28,618 nt of DNA, taken from Baumannia cicadellinicola str. Hc (Homalodisca coagulata). Lineage in GTDB: Bacteria > Pseudomonadota > Gammaproteobacteria > Enterobacterales > Enterobacteriaceae. The stretch's first letter is position 1. Each line of letters begins with the position of its first letter. The stretch covers positions 657,577 through 686,194 of the forward strand of contig NC_007984.1 in the NCBI RefSeq assembly GCF_000013185.1, in the 5' to 3' direction. The notes beneath the pieces are model-generated. The model searched no databases, was not told where the DNA came from, and worked only from the letters and a program-made list of their open reading frames with translations. A program made the translations under genes and the position numbers. Of the stretch, positions 21,621 to 28,618 are shown piece by piece.

Positions 21621-21644
21621 TCATCTTAATTTAAAGATGAAGGA
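21621..21644 (+). promoter_or_regulatory. Hairpin abutting the fbaA ribosome binding site
   Basis: TCATCTT (21621-21627) pairs with AAGATGA (21634-21640), a 7-base-pair stem with a 6-base loop. Its last base is the first base of AAGGA (21640-21644), the fbaA ribosome binding site. It lies in the 78-base gap between pgk and fbaA and could mark an RNA processing or stabilisation point that lets the two cistrons be expressed at different levels. Confidence 0.4.
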
Positions 21645-21653
21645 TTACAAATA

Positions 21654-22730
21654 ATGTCTAAAATTTTTGCTTTCCTCAAACCTGGAGTAATTACAGGTGA
21701 TGATGTTCAGTTAGTATTTGCTATAGCAAAAGAGAATAAATTGGCTTTACCAGCTATTAACTGTATAAATACAGATTCTATCAATGCGGCATTAGAAGCA
21801 GCTGTTAAAGTAAGAGCCCCTCTTATTATACAATTTTCCTATGGAGGAGCTGCTTTTATGGCTGGTACAGGTATTAATCCTATAAAACAAAATGCAGCAG
21901 TATTAGGAGCCATATCCGGAGCATTATACGTACATTATATAGCCGAACATTATAATATTCCTGTAATGTTACATACTGATCATTGTGTAAAAAAAAATTT
22001 AGCTTGGCTTGATGAGCTACTTATAGCTGATAAAAAATATTTTATTACTACAGGTAAGCCTCTTTTTTCCTCACATATGATAGATCTTTCTCAAGAATCA
22101 TTAGAAGATAATATAAACATTAGTACAGAATACTTAACTAAAATGGATGAAATCAACCTTACATTAGAAATAGAATTAGGATGTACTGGCGGAGAAGAAG
22201 ATGGTATTGACCATAGTAATATAGATCAATCAATGTTATATACACAACCTAAAGACGTTGCTTATGCCTATGAAAAATTACAAAATATTAGCCAAAGATT
22301 TATAATTGCAGCAACTTTTGGGAATACACATGGTGTTTATAAGCCAGGTAATGTACAACTTCAGCCTAAAATCCTTTATCAATCTCAGAAACTAGTTTCT
22401 AAAAAATTTAAACTACCGGATAATTATCTAAATTTCGTTTTTCATGGAGGTTCTGGTTCTTCTATAGAAGAAATAAAAGAAGCTATTGGTTATGGTGTAG
22501 TTAAAATGAATATTGATACAGATATTCAGTGGGCTACTTGGAACGGTATTTTACAATATTATAAGAGAAACAAAGGTTATCTACAAAGTCAATTAGGTAA
22601 TATACATGATGCTTATAAACCAAATAAAAAGTTTTATGATCCACGTGTTTGGATTCGTGCTGGACAAATATCTATGGTTAATCGAATTAAATTAGCTTTT
22701 CAAGAACTTAATGCTATTAATTTATTATAA
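21654..22730 (+). CDS. fbaA: Class II fructose-bisphosphate aldolase
   Basis: Zinc-dependent aldolase interconverting fructose-1,6-bisphosphate with dihydroxyacetone phosphate and glyceraldehyde-3-phosphate. The 358-residue product (E. coli 359) has the class II signature HTDHC (107-111), ELGCTGGEEDG, a zinc-binding His in FGNTHGVYKPGN (His225) and another in FVFHGGSGS (His263), and KMNIDTDIQWATW for substrate binding. Residue 63 is Tyr in FSYGGA where E. coli has Asn next to the phosphate-binding Ser, an unusual change beside the active site. The ATG has AAGGA 9 bases upstream, preceded by a hairpin. It lies downstream of pgk and upstream of rpiA. Confidence 0.98.
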   Translation: MSKIFAFLKPGVITGDDVQLVFAIAKENKLALPAINCINTDSINAALEAAVKVRAPLIIQFSYGGAAFMAGTGINPIKQNAAVLGAISGALYVHYIAEHYNIPVMLHTDHCVKKNLAWLDELLIADKKYFITTGKPLFSSHMIDLSQESLEDNINISTEYLTKMDEINLTLEIELGCTGGEEDGIDHSNIDQSMLYTQPKDVAYAYEKLQNISQRFIIAATFGNTHGVYKPGNVQLQPKILYQSQKLVSKKFKLPDNYLNFVFHGGSGSSIEEIKEAIGYGVVKMNIDTDIQWATWNGILQYYKRNKGYLQSQLGNIHDAYKPNKKFYDPRVWIRAGQISMVNRIKLAFQELNAINLL

Positions 22731-22871
22731 GCATACATATTCTTATATGAATAACCAAATAAACAATCATTAAATATACACTAACAAGCATAGTTTCAGT
22801 TAATAAAAGATATTAATAATGATATTATTAATTTATTTTCTCTTTCATTTTAAAATAGAAAAAATAAAATC

Positions 22872-23543
22872 ATGATGCATGAAAAGCTCAAAAAAGCTGT
22901 TGGCTGGGCAGCATTAGAATATGTAAGTTCTGGGATGATTATTGGGGTAGGAACAGGTTCTACTACTGATCACTTTATCGATGCACTAGGTACAGTAAAG
23001 CATAAAATTGAAGGTGTAGTATCCAGTTCTGAACAGTCAACTACTAAGCTAAAAAGTATGGGAATACTACTTTTTAACCTAAATGATGTAGATGGTTTAG
23101 ATATATACGTTGATGGTACTGACGAAATAAATAGTAATATGCAGATGATAAAAGGTGGTGGTGCAGCTCTAACACGTGAAAAAGTTCTTGCAGCTGCAGC
23201 AAATAAATTTATCTGTATTGCAGATACTAGCAAACAAGTTGATATTTTAGGCAACTTTCCTTTGCCTATTGAAGTAATTCCAATGGCCCATGCTTGGGTA
23301 GCACGAGAATTAGTGCATTTGACCGGTGGTTTACCTAAATATCGTCAAGGTGTCATAACTGATAATGGTAATATTATTTTAGATATATATAACTTAAAAA
23401 TTTTAGATGCTATTGCATTAGAAAAAATTATTAATAATATACCAGGTGTTGTTACTGTTGGGCTTTTTGCTAATCGTTGTGCTGATATAGCACTTATTAG
23501 CAGTGATCTGGGTATTGAAGAAATAAGTAGATCTATCAAATAG
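22872..23543 (+). CDS. rpiA: Ribose-5-phosphate isomerase A
   Basis: Interconverts ribulose-5-phosphate and ribose-5-phosphate, supplying ribose for nucleotide synthesis. The 223-residue product (E. coli 219) has the phosphate-binding loop [12 protein letters not shown] (25-36), the active-site acidic residues Asp81 and Asp84 in DGTDEIN, Lys94 in [11 protein letters not shown] with catalytic Glu103, and the C-terminal [12 protein letters not shown]. The first of two tandem ATG codons (22872) gives the same N-terminal length as E. coli; there is no clear ribosome binding site. It is 141 bases after fbaA. In E. coli mscS, argO and argP lie between them and serA follows; all are absent here. It converges with fau. 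Confidence 0.97.
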   Translation: MMHEKLKKAVGWAALEYVSSGMIIGVGTGSTTDHFIDALGTVKHKIEGVVSSSEQSTTKLKSMGILLFNLNDVDGLDIYVDGTDEINSNMQMIKGGGAALTREKVLAAAANKFICIADTSKQVDILGNFPLPIEVIPMAHAWVARELVHLTGGLPKYRQGVITDNGNIILDIYNLKILDAIALEKIINNIPGVVTVGLFANRCADIALISSDLGIEEISRSIK

Positions 23544-23548
23544 ATCTA

Positions 23549-23590
23549 TCTTCTTAATTAAGAAGATTACCCGAATAATTACTGGGTAAT
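23549..23590. terminator. Two inverted repeats between convergent rpiA and fau, possible bidirectional terminator
   Basis: TCTTCTTAATTAAGAAGA (23549-23566) is a perfect 18-base palindrome, a 7-base-pair stem over AATT. It is followed by ATTACCC (23566-23572) pairing with GGGTAAT (23584-23590), a 7-base-pair stem over 11 bases. Both lie in the 52-base gap between the converging genes. T-rich sequence follows on the plus side (TAGTATTATTTT). The symmetry and position suit a shared terminator, but neither strand has an uninterrupted T tract. Confidence 0.45.
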
Positions 23591-23595
23591 TAGTA

Positions 23596-24204
23596 TTATT
23601 TTAACGCTATATTCCAATGCCAATGACAAGAAGGAGTAATAACTTCTGGCAAAGGGATATCCCATTTTTCAGTAGGTATAGCTTCTGTTTGATATTGACA
23701 ATCATAAGCTAAACCAATTGGACAAAAAGTAAACTCACCCGTATACCAAGAGTATAACATACGATCATAAAAACCACCACCCATACCTAGTCTATTACCA
23801 TAATTATCAAAAGCTACTAGTGGAATAAAGCAAATATCTAGCTGGTTTAGTAATAATAATGTTGTTACATCTAACTGTGGTTCATAAATGTTAAGACGGT
23901 TAATTACTAATGGTGTATTAGGGTTATATTGCATAAAAAGTAAATGACCAGGAGCAAAAGGGTGTAATACAGGTAGATAAACTATTTTAGTTTCTTTCCA
24001 TAACATATTAATTAATAAATTAGTATTAATTTCATTATCAAAAGATAAAAATATTGCTAATTTATTTGCTCGTTGGATTCTTTTATCTTTTAATGCTCTT
24101 AATGCAAGCATTTTAGCATATTGATATTGCTGTTTTTTAGTTAACATACGACGTTGCATACGAACATTATCTCGTATACTTTGACGTTTAAGATATTTAT
24201 CCAT
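23596..24204 (-). CDS. fau: 5-formyltetrahydrofolate cyclo-ligase
   Basis: ATP-dependent enzyme converting 5-formyl-THF to 5,10-methenyl-THF, removing an inhibitory folate form (E. coli YgfA/Fau). The 202-residue product carries the family signature GMGGGFYDR (140-148), preceded by FLSFDNEINT, VYLPVLHPF and PLVAFDNYGNRL, and followed by the E. coli-like WDIPLPEVITPS. The ATG at 24204 has no strong ribosome binding site. In E. coli fau is co-transcribed downstream of the 6S RNA gene ssrS; the 158 bases upstream here are too short and A+T-rich for it. The position beside rpiA on the opposite strand is ancestral, with serA deleted between them. It pairs with folP in folate metabolism. Confidence 0.95.
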   Translation of the reverse strand: MDKYLKRQSIRDNVRMQRRMLTKKQQYQYAKMLALRALKDKRIQRANKLAIFLSFDNEINTNLLINMLWKETKIVYLPVLHPFAPGHLLFMQYNPNTPLVINRLNIYEPQLDVTTLLLLNQLDICFIPLVAFDNYGNRLGMGGGFYDRMLYSWYTGEFTFCPIGLAYDCQYQTEAIPTEKWDIPLPEVITPSCHWHWNIALK

Positions 24205-24362
24205 AGTACTATAATAACAAATATAATTATTATATAGATTATATATCTATATCAAAATATATCATAAATAATCTAATTGTTTAGTTAAAAATAAAATTAA
24301 TTTATCTAAATAAATTAGAATTAAGATGGTATATATTATAATTTTTATATAATATGATTATA

Positions 24363-25166
24363 TCACCACCACTTATAGAAATGATGAATTGGTCCTTTTC
24401 CTTGTCCTACATGTAGTTTATCTGCATGTAATATTGCTTTTTGTAACCAATTTTTTGCAACTTCTATTGTTTGCTTCCAATTATCGTAACGTGGACGTAA
24501 TGCTGCAATAGCAGCAGAAAAAGTACATCCTGTACCGTGGGTATTTTTAGTCTGTACACGTGGACTAGTAAAACGTACCTCTTGTTCAGAAGTAACTAAC
24601 CAGTCAGGACTATCAATGCTTATTAAGTGTCCTCCTTTCATTAACACAGCTTTACAACCATAATTTAATAGTTGTCTACCTTGTAGGCACATCTGATCCT
24701 CATTTTTTGCAAGTTTACAACCTAATAATACCGCTGCTTCTGGTAAATTTGGCGTAATAATAGATGCAAGTGGTAATAATTTATTTTGTAAAATCTTAAT
24801 ATCATCTTTAGCTAGAAGTTGATCACCGCTTTTAGCTTTCATAACAGTATCTAATACTATCCAAGGAATCGAATGATTTTCGAGAAGAGCAGAAACTACA
24901 CGAATAGTAGTTGCTTGACATAATAAGCCAATTTTAACACTATCAATTTGTATATCATTAAAAACAGAATTTAGTTGTTCAGTAACACAATCTCCACTAA
25001 GAGGATATATTGCCTGTATGCCATATGTATTTTGAGCAATAATACATGTAATAACTGAAGCCCCATAAGTACCTAAAGCGGAAAAAGTCTTTAAATCTGC
25101 TTGAATCCCTGCTCCACTACTAGGATCAGTCCCAGCAATACTTAAGATATTATTTATCTTTTTCAT
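24363..25166 (-). CDS. thiD: Hydroxymethylpyrimidine (phosphate) kinase
   Basis: Phosphorylates HMP and HMP-phosphate to HMP pyrophosphate, the pyrimidine half of thiamine. The 267-residue ribokinase-fold product (E. coli 266) has AGTDPSSGAGIQADLKTF (11-28), the central VLDTVMKAKSGD, VLMKGGH (174-180), and the anion-hole motif NTHGTGCTFSAA (208-219) with its catalytic Asp/Cys-type loop, ending HHFYKWW. An AAAGGA lies 7 bases before the ATG, and the AGGAT of this site can pair with ATCCT 9 bases upstream (25172-25176 with 25186-25190), a weak 5-pair hairpin. E. coli thiD is in thiMD behind a TPP riboswitch; I see none here, and thiM is absent. Retention suggests thiamine supply to the host. 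Confidence 0.97.
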   Translation of the reverse strand: MKKINNILSIAGTDPSSGAGIQADLKTFSALGTYGASVITCIIAQNTYGIQAIYPLSGDCVTEQLNSVFNDIQIDSVKIGLLCQATTIRVVSALLENHSIPWIVLDTVMKAKSGDQLLAKDDIKILQNKLLPLASIITPNLPEAAVLLGCKLAKNEDQMCLQGRQLLNYGCKAVLMKGGHLISIDSPDWLVTSEQEVRFTSPRVQTKNTHGTGCTFSAAIAALRPRYDNWKQTIEVAKNWLQKAILHADKLHVGQGKGPIHHFYKWW

Positions 25167-25335
25167 GATAAATCCTTTATCTATTAGGATCTAATTTAAA
25201 TATTATTATGGAGCAATTTATTAAATCTAGATATATTTAGTAGTTTAGTTAGCTATATATAGAATAGTTTAAACTATGTTCTTCTTAATAAGAAATATTT
25301 ATTTTTGCTCATATATCACATACTACTTAGAAGTA

Positions 25336-26916
25336 TCATTCCCATTCAATAGTTGCAGGTGGTTTACCTGAAATATCATATACTACACGAGATATACCAT
25401 CAATTTCATTAATAATACGATTAGATACCAGTTCTAAAAAATCATAAGATAAATGAGACCAATTAGCAGTCATAAAATCAATTGTTTCTACTGCACGAAG
25501 TGAAATGACTCTTTCATATTTACGGCTATCACCCATCACTCCAACTGAATATATAGGTAGTAAAACCGCAAAAGCTTGACTTACTTTATAGTAGAGTTTA
25601 GCCTTATAAAGTTCTTCTATGAAAATTAAATCTGCTTTCCGTAGCAAATCACAATCTTCCTTTTTTACTTCTCCTAATATTCTTATTCCTAATCCAGGTC
25701 CTGGAAAAGGATGACGATAAAGCATATGAAACGGTAATCCAAGTTCTAAACCTATTTTACGTACTTCATCTTTAAATAAGTTTTTTAAAGGTTCTATGAG
25801 CTTCAAATTTAAAGTATTAGGCAAACCACCTACATTATGATGTGATTTTATCACATTAGTTAAACTAACATGAGATATAGCAGATTCTATTATATCGGGA
25901 TATATAGTACCTTGCGCTAGCCAAGTTGCTGTTTTGGTTAAGCTTCTAGCTTGTTCTTCAAAAATTTCACTAAATAATCTTCCGATAATTTTTCTTTTTT
26001 CTTCAGGATTATAAATACCAGCTAGTGCTCTCAAAAAACGATCTTCAGATCTAACATAAATAATATTCAGGCTCAAGTTCTTACTGAATATTTCTCGTAT
26101 ATTACTTGCTTCATTATAGCGCAGTAAGCCATTATCAATAAAAATACACGTAAGATTCACACCTATAGCATAATGTAGTAACATTGCTGTTACTGTAGAA
26201 TCGACACCACCTGATAATCCTAGAACTACATTTTCTTTACCTACCTGTTCTTTAATATGGTTAATTATGTTTTCTTTAATATTATTAGGTGTCCATCTTC
26301 CTTGACAAGAACATATATCTAGTACAAAGCGTTTTAGTATATTATGTCCCTGACAAGTATGAGTAACTTCAGGGTGAAATTGTATACCATAAAAACGTTT
26401 TTTTTCATTAGCAATAATAGCAAATGGACAAGTAGTAGTTCTACCAACAATAATAAAATCTGGTGGAATAGAGGTTATATTATCGCTATGACTCATCCAT
26501 ACATTTAATATTGGTTGATTATTATTGATCAGGTCTTGAATGTTTCTTGTTAGCGGACTATCAGCTATTATAACTACCTGAGCATAACCAAATTCGCGTC
26601 TTAGCATATCCTGATTTACTTTTCCACCAAGTTGTATAGCTATTGTTTGCATGCCATAGCAAACACCTAATACAGGTACGCCAGCCATAAAAATATATGG
26701 TGATGCTCGAGGACTATCTATTGTTAGAGTACTTTCTGGACCACCAGAAAGAATAATTCCATTAGGAGCAAACTCACGTATTTGTGCTTCAGTTATATCC
26801 CAAGCTCTAAGTTCACAATATACTCCTAATTCACGTACTCGACGAACTAATAATTGAGCATACTGAGAACCAAAGTTAAGAATAAGAATTCTTGATGTAT
26901 AGATATTTTCTATCAT
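25336..26916 (-). CDS. guaA: GMP synthase (glutamine-hydrolysing)
   Basis: Aminates XMP to GMP using glutamine and ATP. The 526-residue product (E. coli 525) has an N-terminal class I glutamine amidotransferase domain with the triad Cys86 (GVCYGMQ), His181 and Glu183 (QFHPEVTH), the ATP pyrophosphatase domain with P-loop SGGVDS (235-240) and [17 protein letters not shown] [13 protein letters not shown], and the C-terminal dimerisation domain ending [11 protein letters not shown]. Residue 14 is Asn in LILNFGSQ where E. coli has Asp. No ribosome binding site is evident before the ATG at 26916. It follows guaB by 49 bases, the guaBA operon order; translation may rely on coupling or an A/T-rich leader. 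Confidence 0.98.
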   Translation of the reverse strand: MIENIYTSRILILNFGSQYAQLLVRRVRELGVYCELRAWDITEAQIREFAPNGIILSGGPESTLTIDSPRASPYIFMAGVPVLGVCYGMQTIAIQLGGKVNQDMLRREFGYAQVVIIADSPLTRNIQDLINNNQPILNVWMSHSDNITSIPPDFIIVGRTTTCPFAIIANEKKRFYGIQFHPEVTHTCQGHNILKRFVLDICSCQGRWTPNNIKENIINHIKEQVGKENVVLGLSGGVDSTVTAMLLHYAIGVNLTCIFIDNGLLRYNEASNIREIFSKNLSLNIIYVRSEDRFLRALAGIYNPEEKRKIIGRLFSEIFEEQARSLTKTATWLAQGTIYPDIIESAISHVSLTNVIKSHHNVGGLPNTLNLKLIEPLKNLFKDEVRKIGLELGLPFHMLYRHPFPGPGLGIRILGEVKKEDCDLLRKADLIFIEELYKAKLYYKVSQAFAVLLPIYSVGVMGDSRKYERVISLRAVETIDFMTANWSHLSYDFLELVSNRIINEIDGISRVVYDISGKPPATIEWE

Positions 26917-26965
26917 GTCATAATAAGTATTAATATTAGAATATTTATTCTAAAGCTAAACTAAA

Positions 26966-28423
26966 TTAGCCCATCCGATAGTTAGGAGGTTCTTTAGTTA
27001 TATCAACATTGTGGACATGGCTCTCCTTAATTCCTGCACCACTAATACGCACAAATTCTGCCTTAGTACGTAACTCTTCAATAGTAGCGCAACCAGTTAA
27101 TCCCATACATGAACGTAATCCTCCTATTTGCTGATGAATTATTTCTATTAAGCTTCCTTTATATGCTACACGTCCTTCGATACCCTCTGGTACTAGCTTA
27201 TTGGCGACTTGATCGTTTTGGAAATAACGATAAGAAGCACCTTGCGACATAGCTCCAATTGAACCCATACCACGATAACATTTAAATGACCTACCCTGAT
27301 ATAGTTCAATATCTCCCGGTGATTCTTCTGTACCAGCTAGTAGTGAACCAACCATAACACAATGAGCACCAGCTGCAATTGCTTTAGCTATATCGCCTGA
27401 AAAACGAATCCCACCATCTGCAATAACTGGTATATTAGTACCTTTAAGTGCTTCTACGACATCCGCAATAGCGGTAATTTGTGGTACACCAACGCCTGTA
27501 ATAATCCTAGTGGTACATATTGAACCAGGACCTATCCCAACTTTTACAGCACTAGCTCCTGCGTCTATTAGTGCAAGCGCACCAGCTCCAGTGGCAACAT
27601 TACCTCCTATGATATCAAGTTCAGGATATTTAGCGCGAGCTAGACGTATACCTTGTAGTACTCCTTCCGAATGACCATGTGAAGAATCAATCAGCAGAAC
27701 ATCAACACCTACAGCTACTAAAGCTTCTATACGTTCGTAATCAATTGCACCAACTGCTGCTCCTACACGTAAACGACCATGTTGATCTTTACAAGCATTC
27801 GGTTTTCTTTCAGCTTTTTGGAAATCTTTTACAGTAATCATACCTAATAAGTTAAATTTATTATCAACTACTAGAGCTTTTTCAATACGCTTTTCGTACA
27901 TTTTCATTAATACTACTTCACGTGACTCAACTGCGGTGACTGTTACTAATCTTTCTTTAGGAGTCATAACAGTAGCTACTGGTAAGTTTAGATCCGTAAT
28001 AAAACGAACATCACGATTAGTGATAATACCAACTAATTTTTTGTTATTAGTTACTACTGGATAACCAGCAAAACCATTACGAGTAGTTAATGCCTTTACT
28101 TCTAATAGTGTTGTATCAGGAGTAACGCATTGTGGGTTAATTACAACACCACTCTCATAACGTTTAACACGTTTTACTTCTTCTATTTGGTACTGTATAG
28201 ACATATTTTTATGAATAAAACCTATACCTCCTTCTTGTGCTAAAGCAATAGCTAATCTAGATTCAGTAACAGTATCCATAGCTGCAGATAAAATAGGAAT
28301 ATTTAGTTTTATTTTTGTAGTTAATTGAGTACCTAAATATGCATTATTAGGCAATACTATAGAATATGCAGGAAGGAGCATAACATCATCAAAGGTTAAA
28401 GCTTCTTTAGTAATACGTAACAT
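26966..28423 (-). CDS. guaB: Inosine-5'-monophosphate dehydrogenase
   Basis: NAD-dependent oxidation of IMP to XMP, the committed step to guanine nucleotides. The 485-residue product (E. coli 488) has a TIM barrel interrupted by a CBS-domain pair (about 92-205, with [20 protein letters not shown] and [18 protein letters not shown]). The catalytic loop [11 protein letters not shown] places the nucleophilic Cys at 303, followed by [19 protein letters not shown] and the flap with [11 protein letters not shown]. Two residues are missing near 226 relative to E. coli, and a flap-side Asp is Tyr (ASYRYF), outside the known catalytic residues. The ATG at 28423 is chosen by exact alignment to [14 protein letters not shown] of E. 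coli. A 12-base palindrome lies immediately upstream in place of a clear ribosome binding site. First gene of guaBA. Confidence 0.98.
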   Translation of the reverse strand: MLRITKEALTFDDVMLLPAYSIVLPNNAYLGTQLTTKIKLNIPILSAAMDTVTESRLAIALAQEGGIGFIHKNMSIQYQIEEVKRVKRYESGVVINPQCVTPDTTLLEVKALTTRNGFAGYPVVTNNKKLVGIITNRDVRFITDLNLPVATVMTPKERLVTVTAVESREVVLMKMYEKRIEKALVVDNKFNLLGMITVKDFQKAERKPNACKDQHGRLRVGAAVGAIDYERIEALVAVGVDVLLIDSSHGHSEGVLQGIRLARAKYPELDIIGGNVATGAGALALIDAGASAVKVGIGPGSICTTRIITGVGVPQITAIADVVEALKGTNIPVIADGGIRFSGDIAKAIAAGAHCVMVGSLLAGTEESPGDIELYQGRSFKCYRGMGSIGAMSQGASYRYFQNDQVANKLVPEGIEGRVAYKGSLIEIIHQQIGGLRSCMGLTGCATIEELRTKAEFVRISGAGIKESHVHNVDITKEPPNYRMG

Positions 28424-28424
28424 A

Positions 28425-28436
28425 GTAAGATCTTAC
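28425..28436. repeat. 12-base perfect palindrome at the guaB start
   Basis: GTAAGATCTTAC is self-complementary and ends one base before the guaB ATG on the minus strand. It occupies the place where a ribosome binding site would be. It could be an operator-like site or a chance palindrome; it is not the PurR operator pattern known for E. coli guaBA. Confidence 0.6.
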
Positions 28437-28618
28437 CAAATTTAATAAGAAATGATAACATATTGTTATAGCATTATACAGAATGCAATTTATTGAATTT
28501 ATTACTAGAGAATTATTTTATAATATTGTTATTATAAAGATATAATATTATCTATACTATATATATAGTAGTTCTGTTTTTTGCTTCAAAACTAATATTT
28601 AGCTTGTTTATTGAAATG

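Noticed and set aside
24205..24362. Possible 6S RNA (ssrS) upstream of fau
   Set aside because: Only 158 very A+T-rich bases are available, with no long imperfect hairpin enclosing a central bubble. A 7-base-pair A/T stem (24233-24251) is not enough.
25167..25335. Possible TPP riboswitch before thiD; 14-base palindrome ATAGTTTAAACTAT at 25264
   Set aside because: No conserved TPP-binding helices or sequence blocks are visible; the palindrome is A/T-dominated and lies nearer the guaA end with no T tract.
28616..28618. ATG as the last three bases of the window
   Set aside because: Could be a start codon of a divergent gene, but nothing downstream is visible to support it.

Overview
This window is a stretch of a reduced, A+T-rich gammaproteobacterial chromosome, with about one third G+C in genes by eye and far less between them. 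All 24 protein genes are housekeeping genes recognisable as close relatives of their Escherichia coli counterparts, and most are almost the same length. Lost genes are replaced by short A+T-rich spacers. There are no mobile elements, phage genes, toxins or restriction systems. This fits an obligate insect endosymbiont. The base composition, moderate divergence and retained folate and thiamine genes (folP, fau, thiD) suggest something like 'Candidatus Baumannia' of sharpshooters; that name is an inference and was not tested by any search.

Region 1 (1..19950) keeps the E. coli order deaD-pnp-rpsO-truB-rbfA-infB-nusA-metY-leuU-secG-glmM-folP-ftsH-rlmE-greA-dacB-obgE-rpmA-rplU. Every gene is on the minus strand except dacB. 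Missing relative to E. coli are nlpI, rimP, argG/yhbX, yhbY and yhbE, and ispB does not follow rplU. The block covers RNA decay and helicase functions (deaD, pnp), ribosome assembly and translation initiation (rpsO, truB, rbfA, infB, obgE, rlmE, rplU, rpmA), transcription elongation (nusA, greA), membrane protein export and quality control (secG, ftsH), cell-wall precursor synthesis and remodelling (glmM, dacB), folate synthesis (folP), and tRNAs for initiator Met and Leu(GAG).

Region 2 (20412..24204) is a second ancestral block: pgk-fbaA-rpiA on the plus strand facing fau on the minus strand. The same genes lie in the same relative order and orientation in E. coli, with mscS, argO, argP, serA and ssrS removed. 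It supplies lower glycolysis, the non-oxidative pentose phosphate entry step and folate salvage.

Region 3 (24363..28423) holds thiD and the guaB-guaA operon (IMP to GMP), all on the minus strand. These come from other ancestral locations.

I found no previously undescribed system. The items most worth a second look are non-coding: a cluster of mutually exclusive hairpin arms downstream of greA (16113..16200), a strong intrinsic terminator kept between metY and nusA (10261..10286), small hairpins just upstream of the ribosome binding sites of pnp, rplU and fbaA, a 12-base palindrome at the guaB start, and ten-base A tracts inside glmM and nusA.
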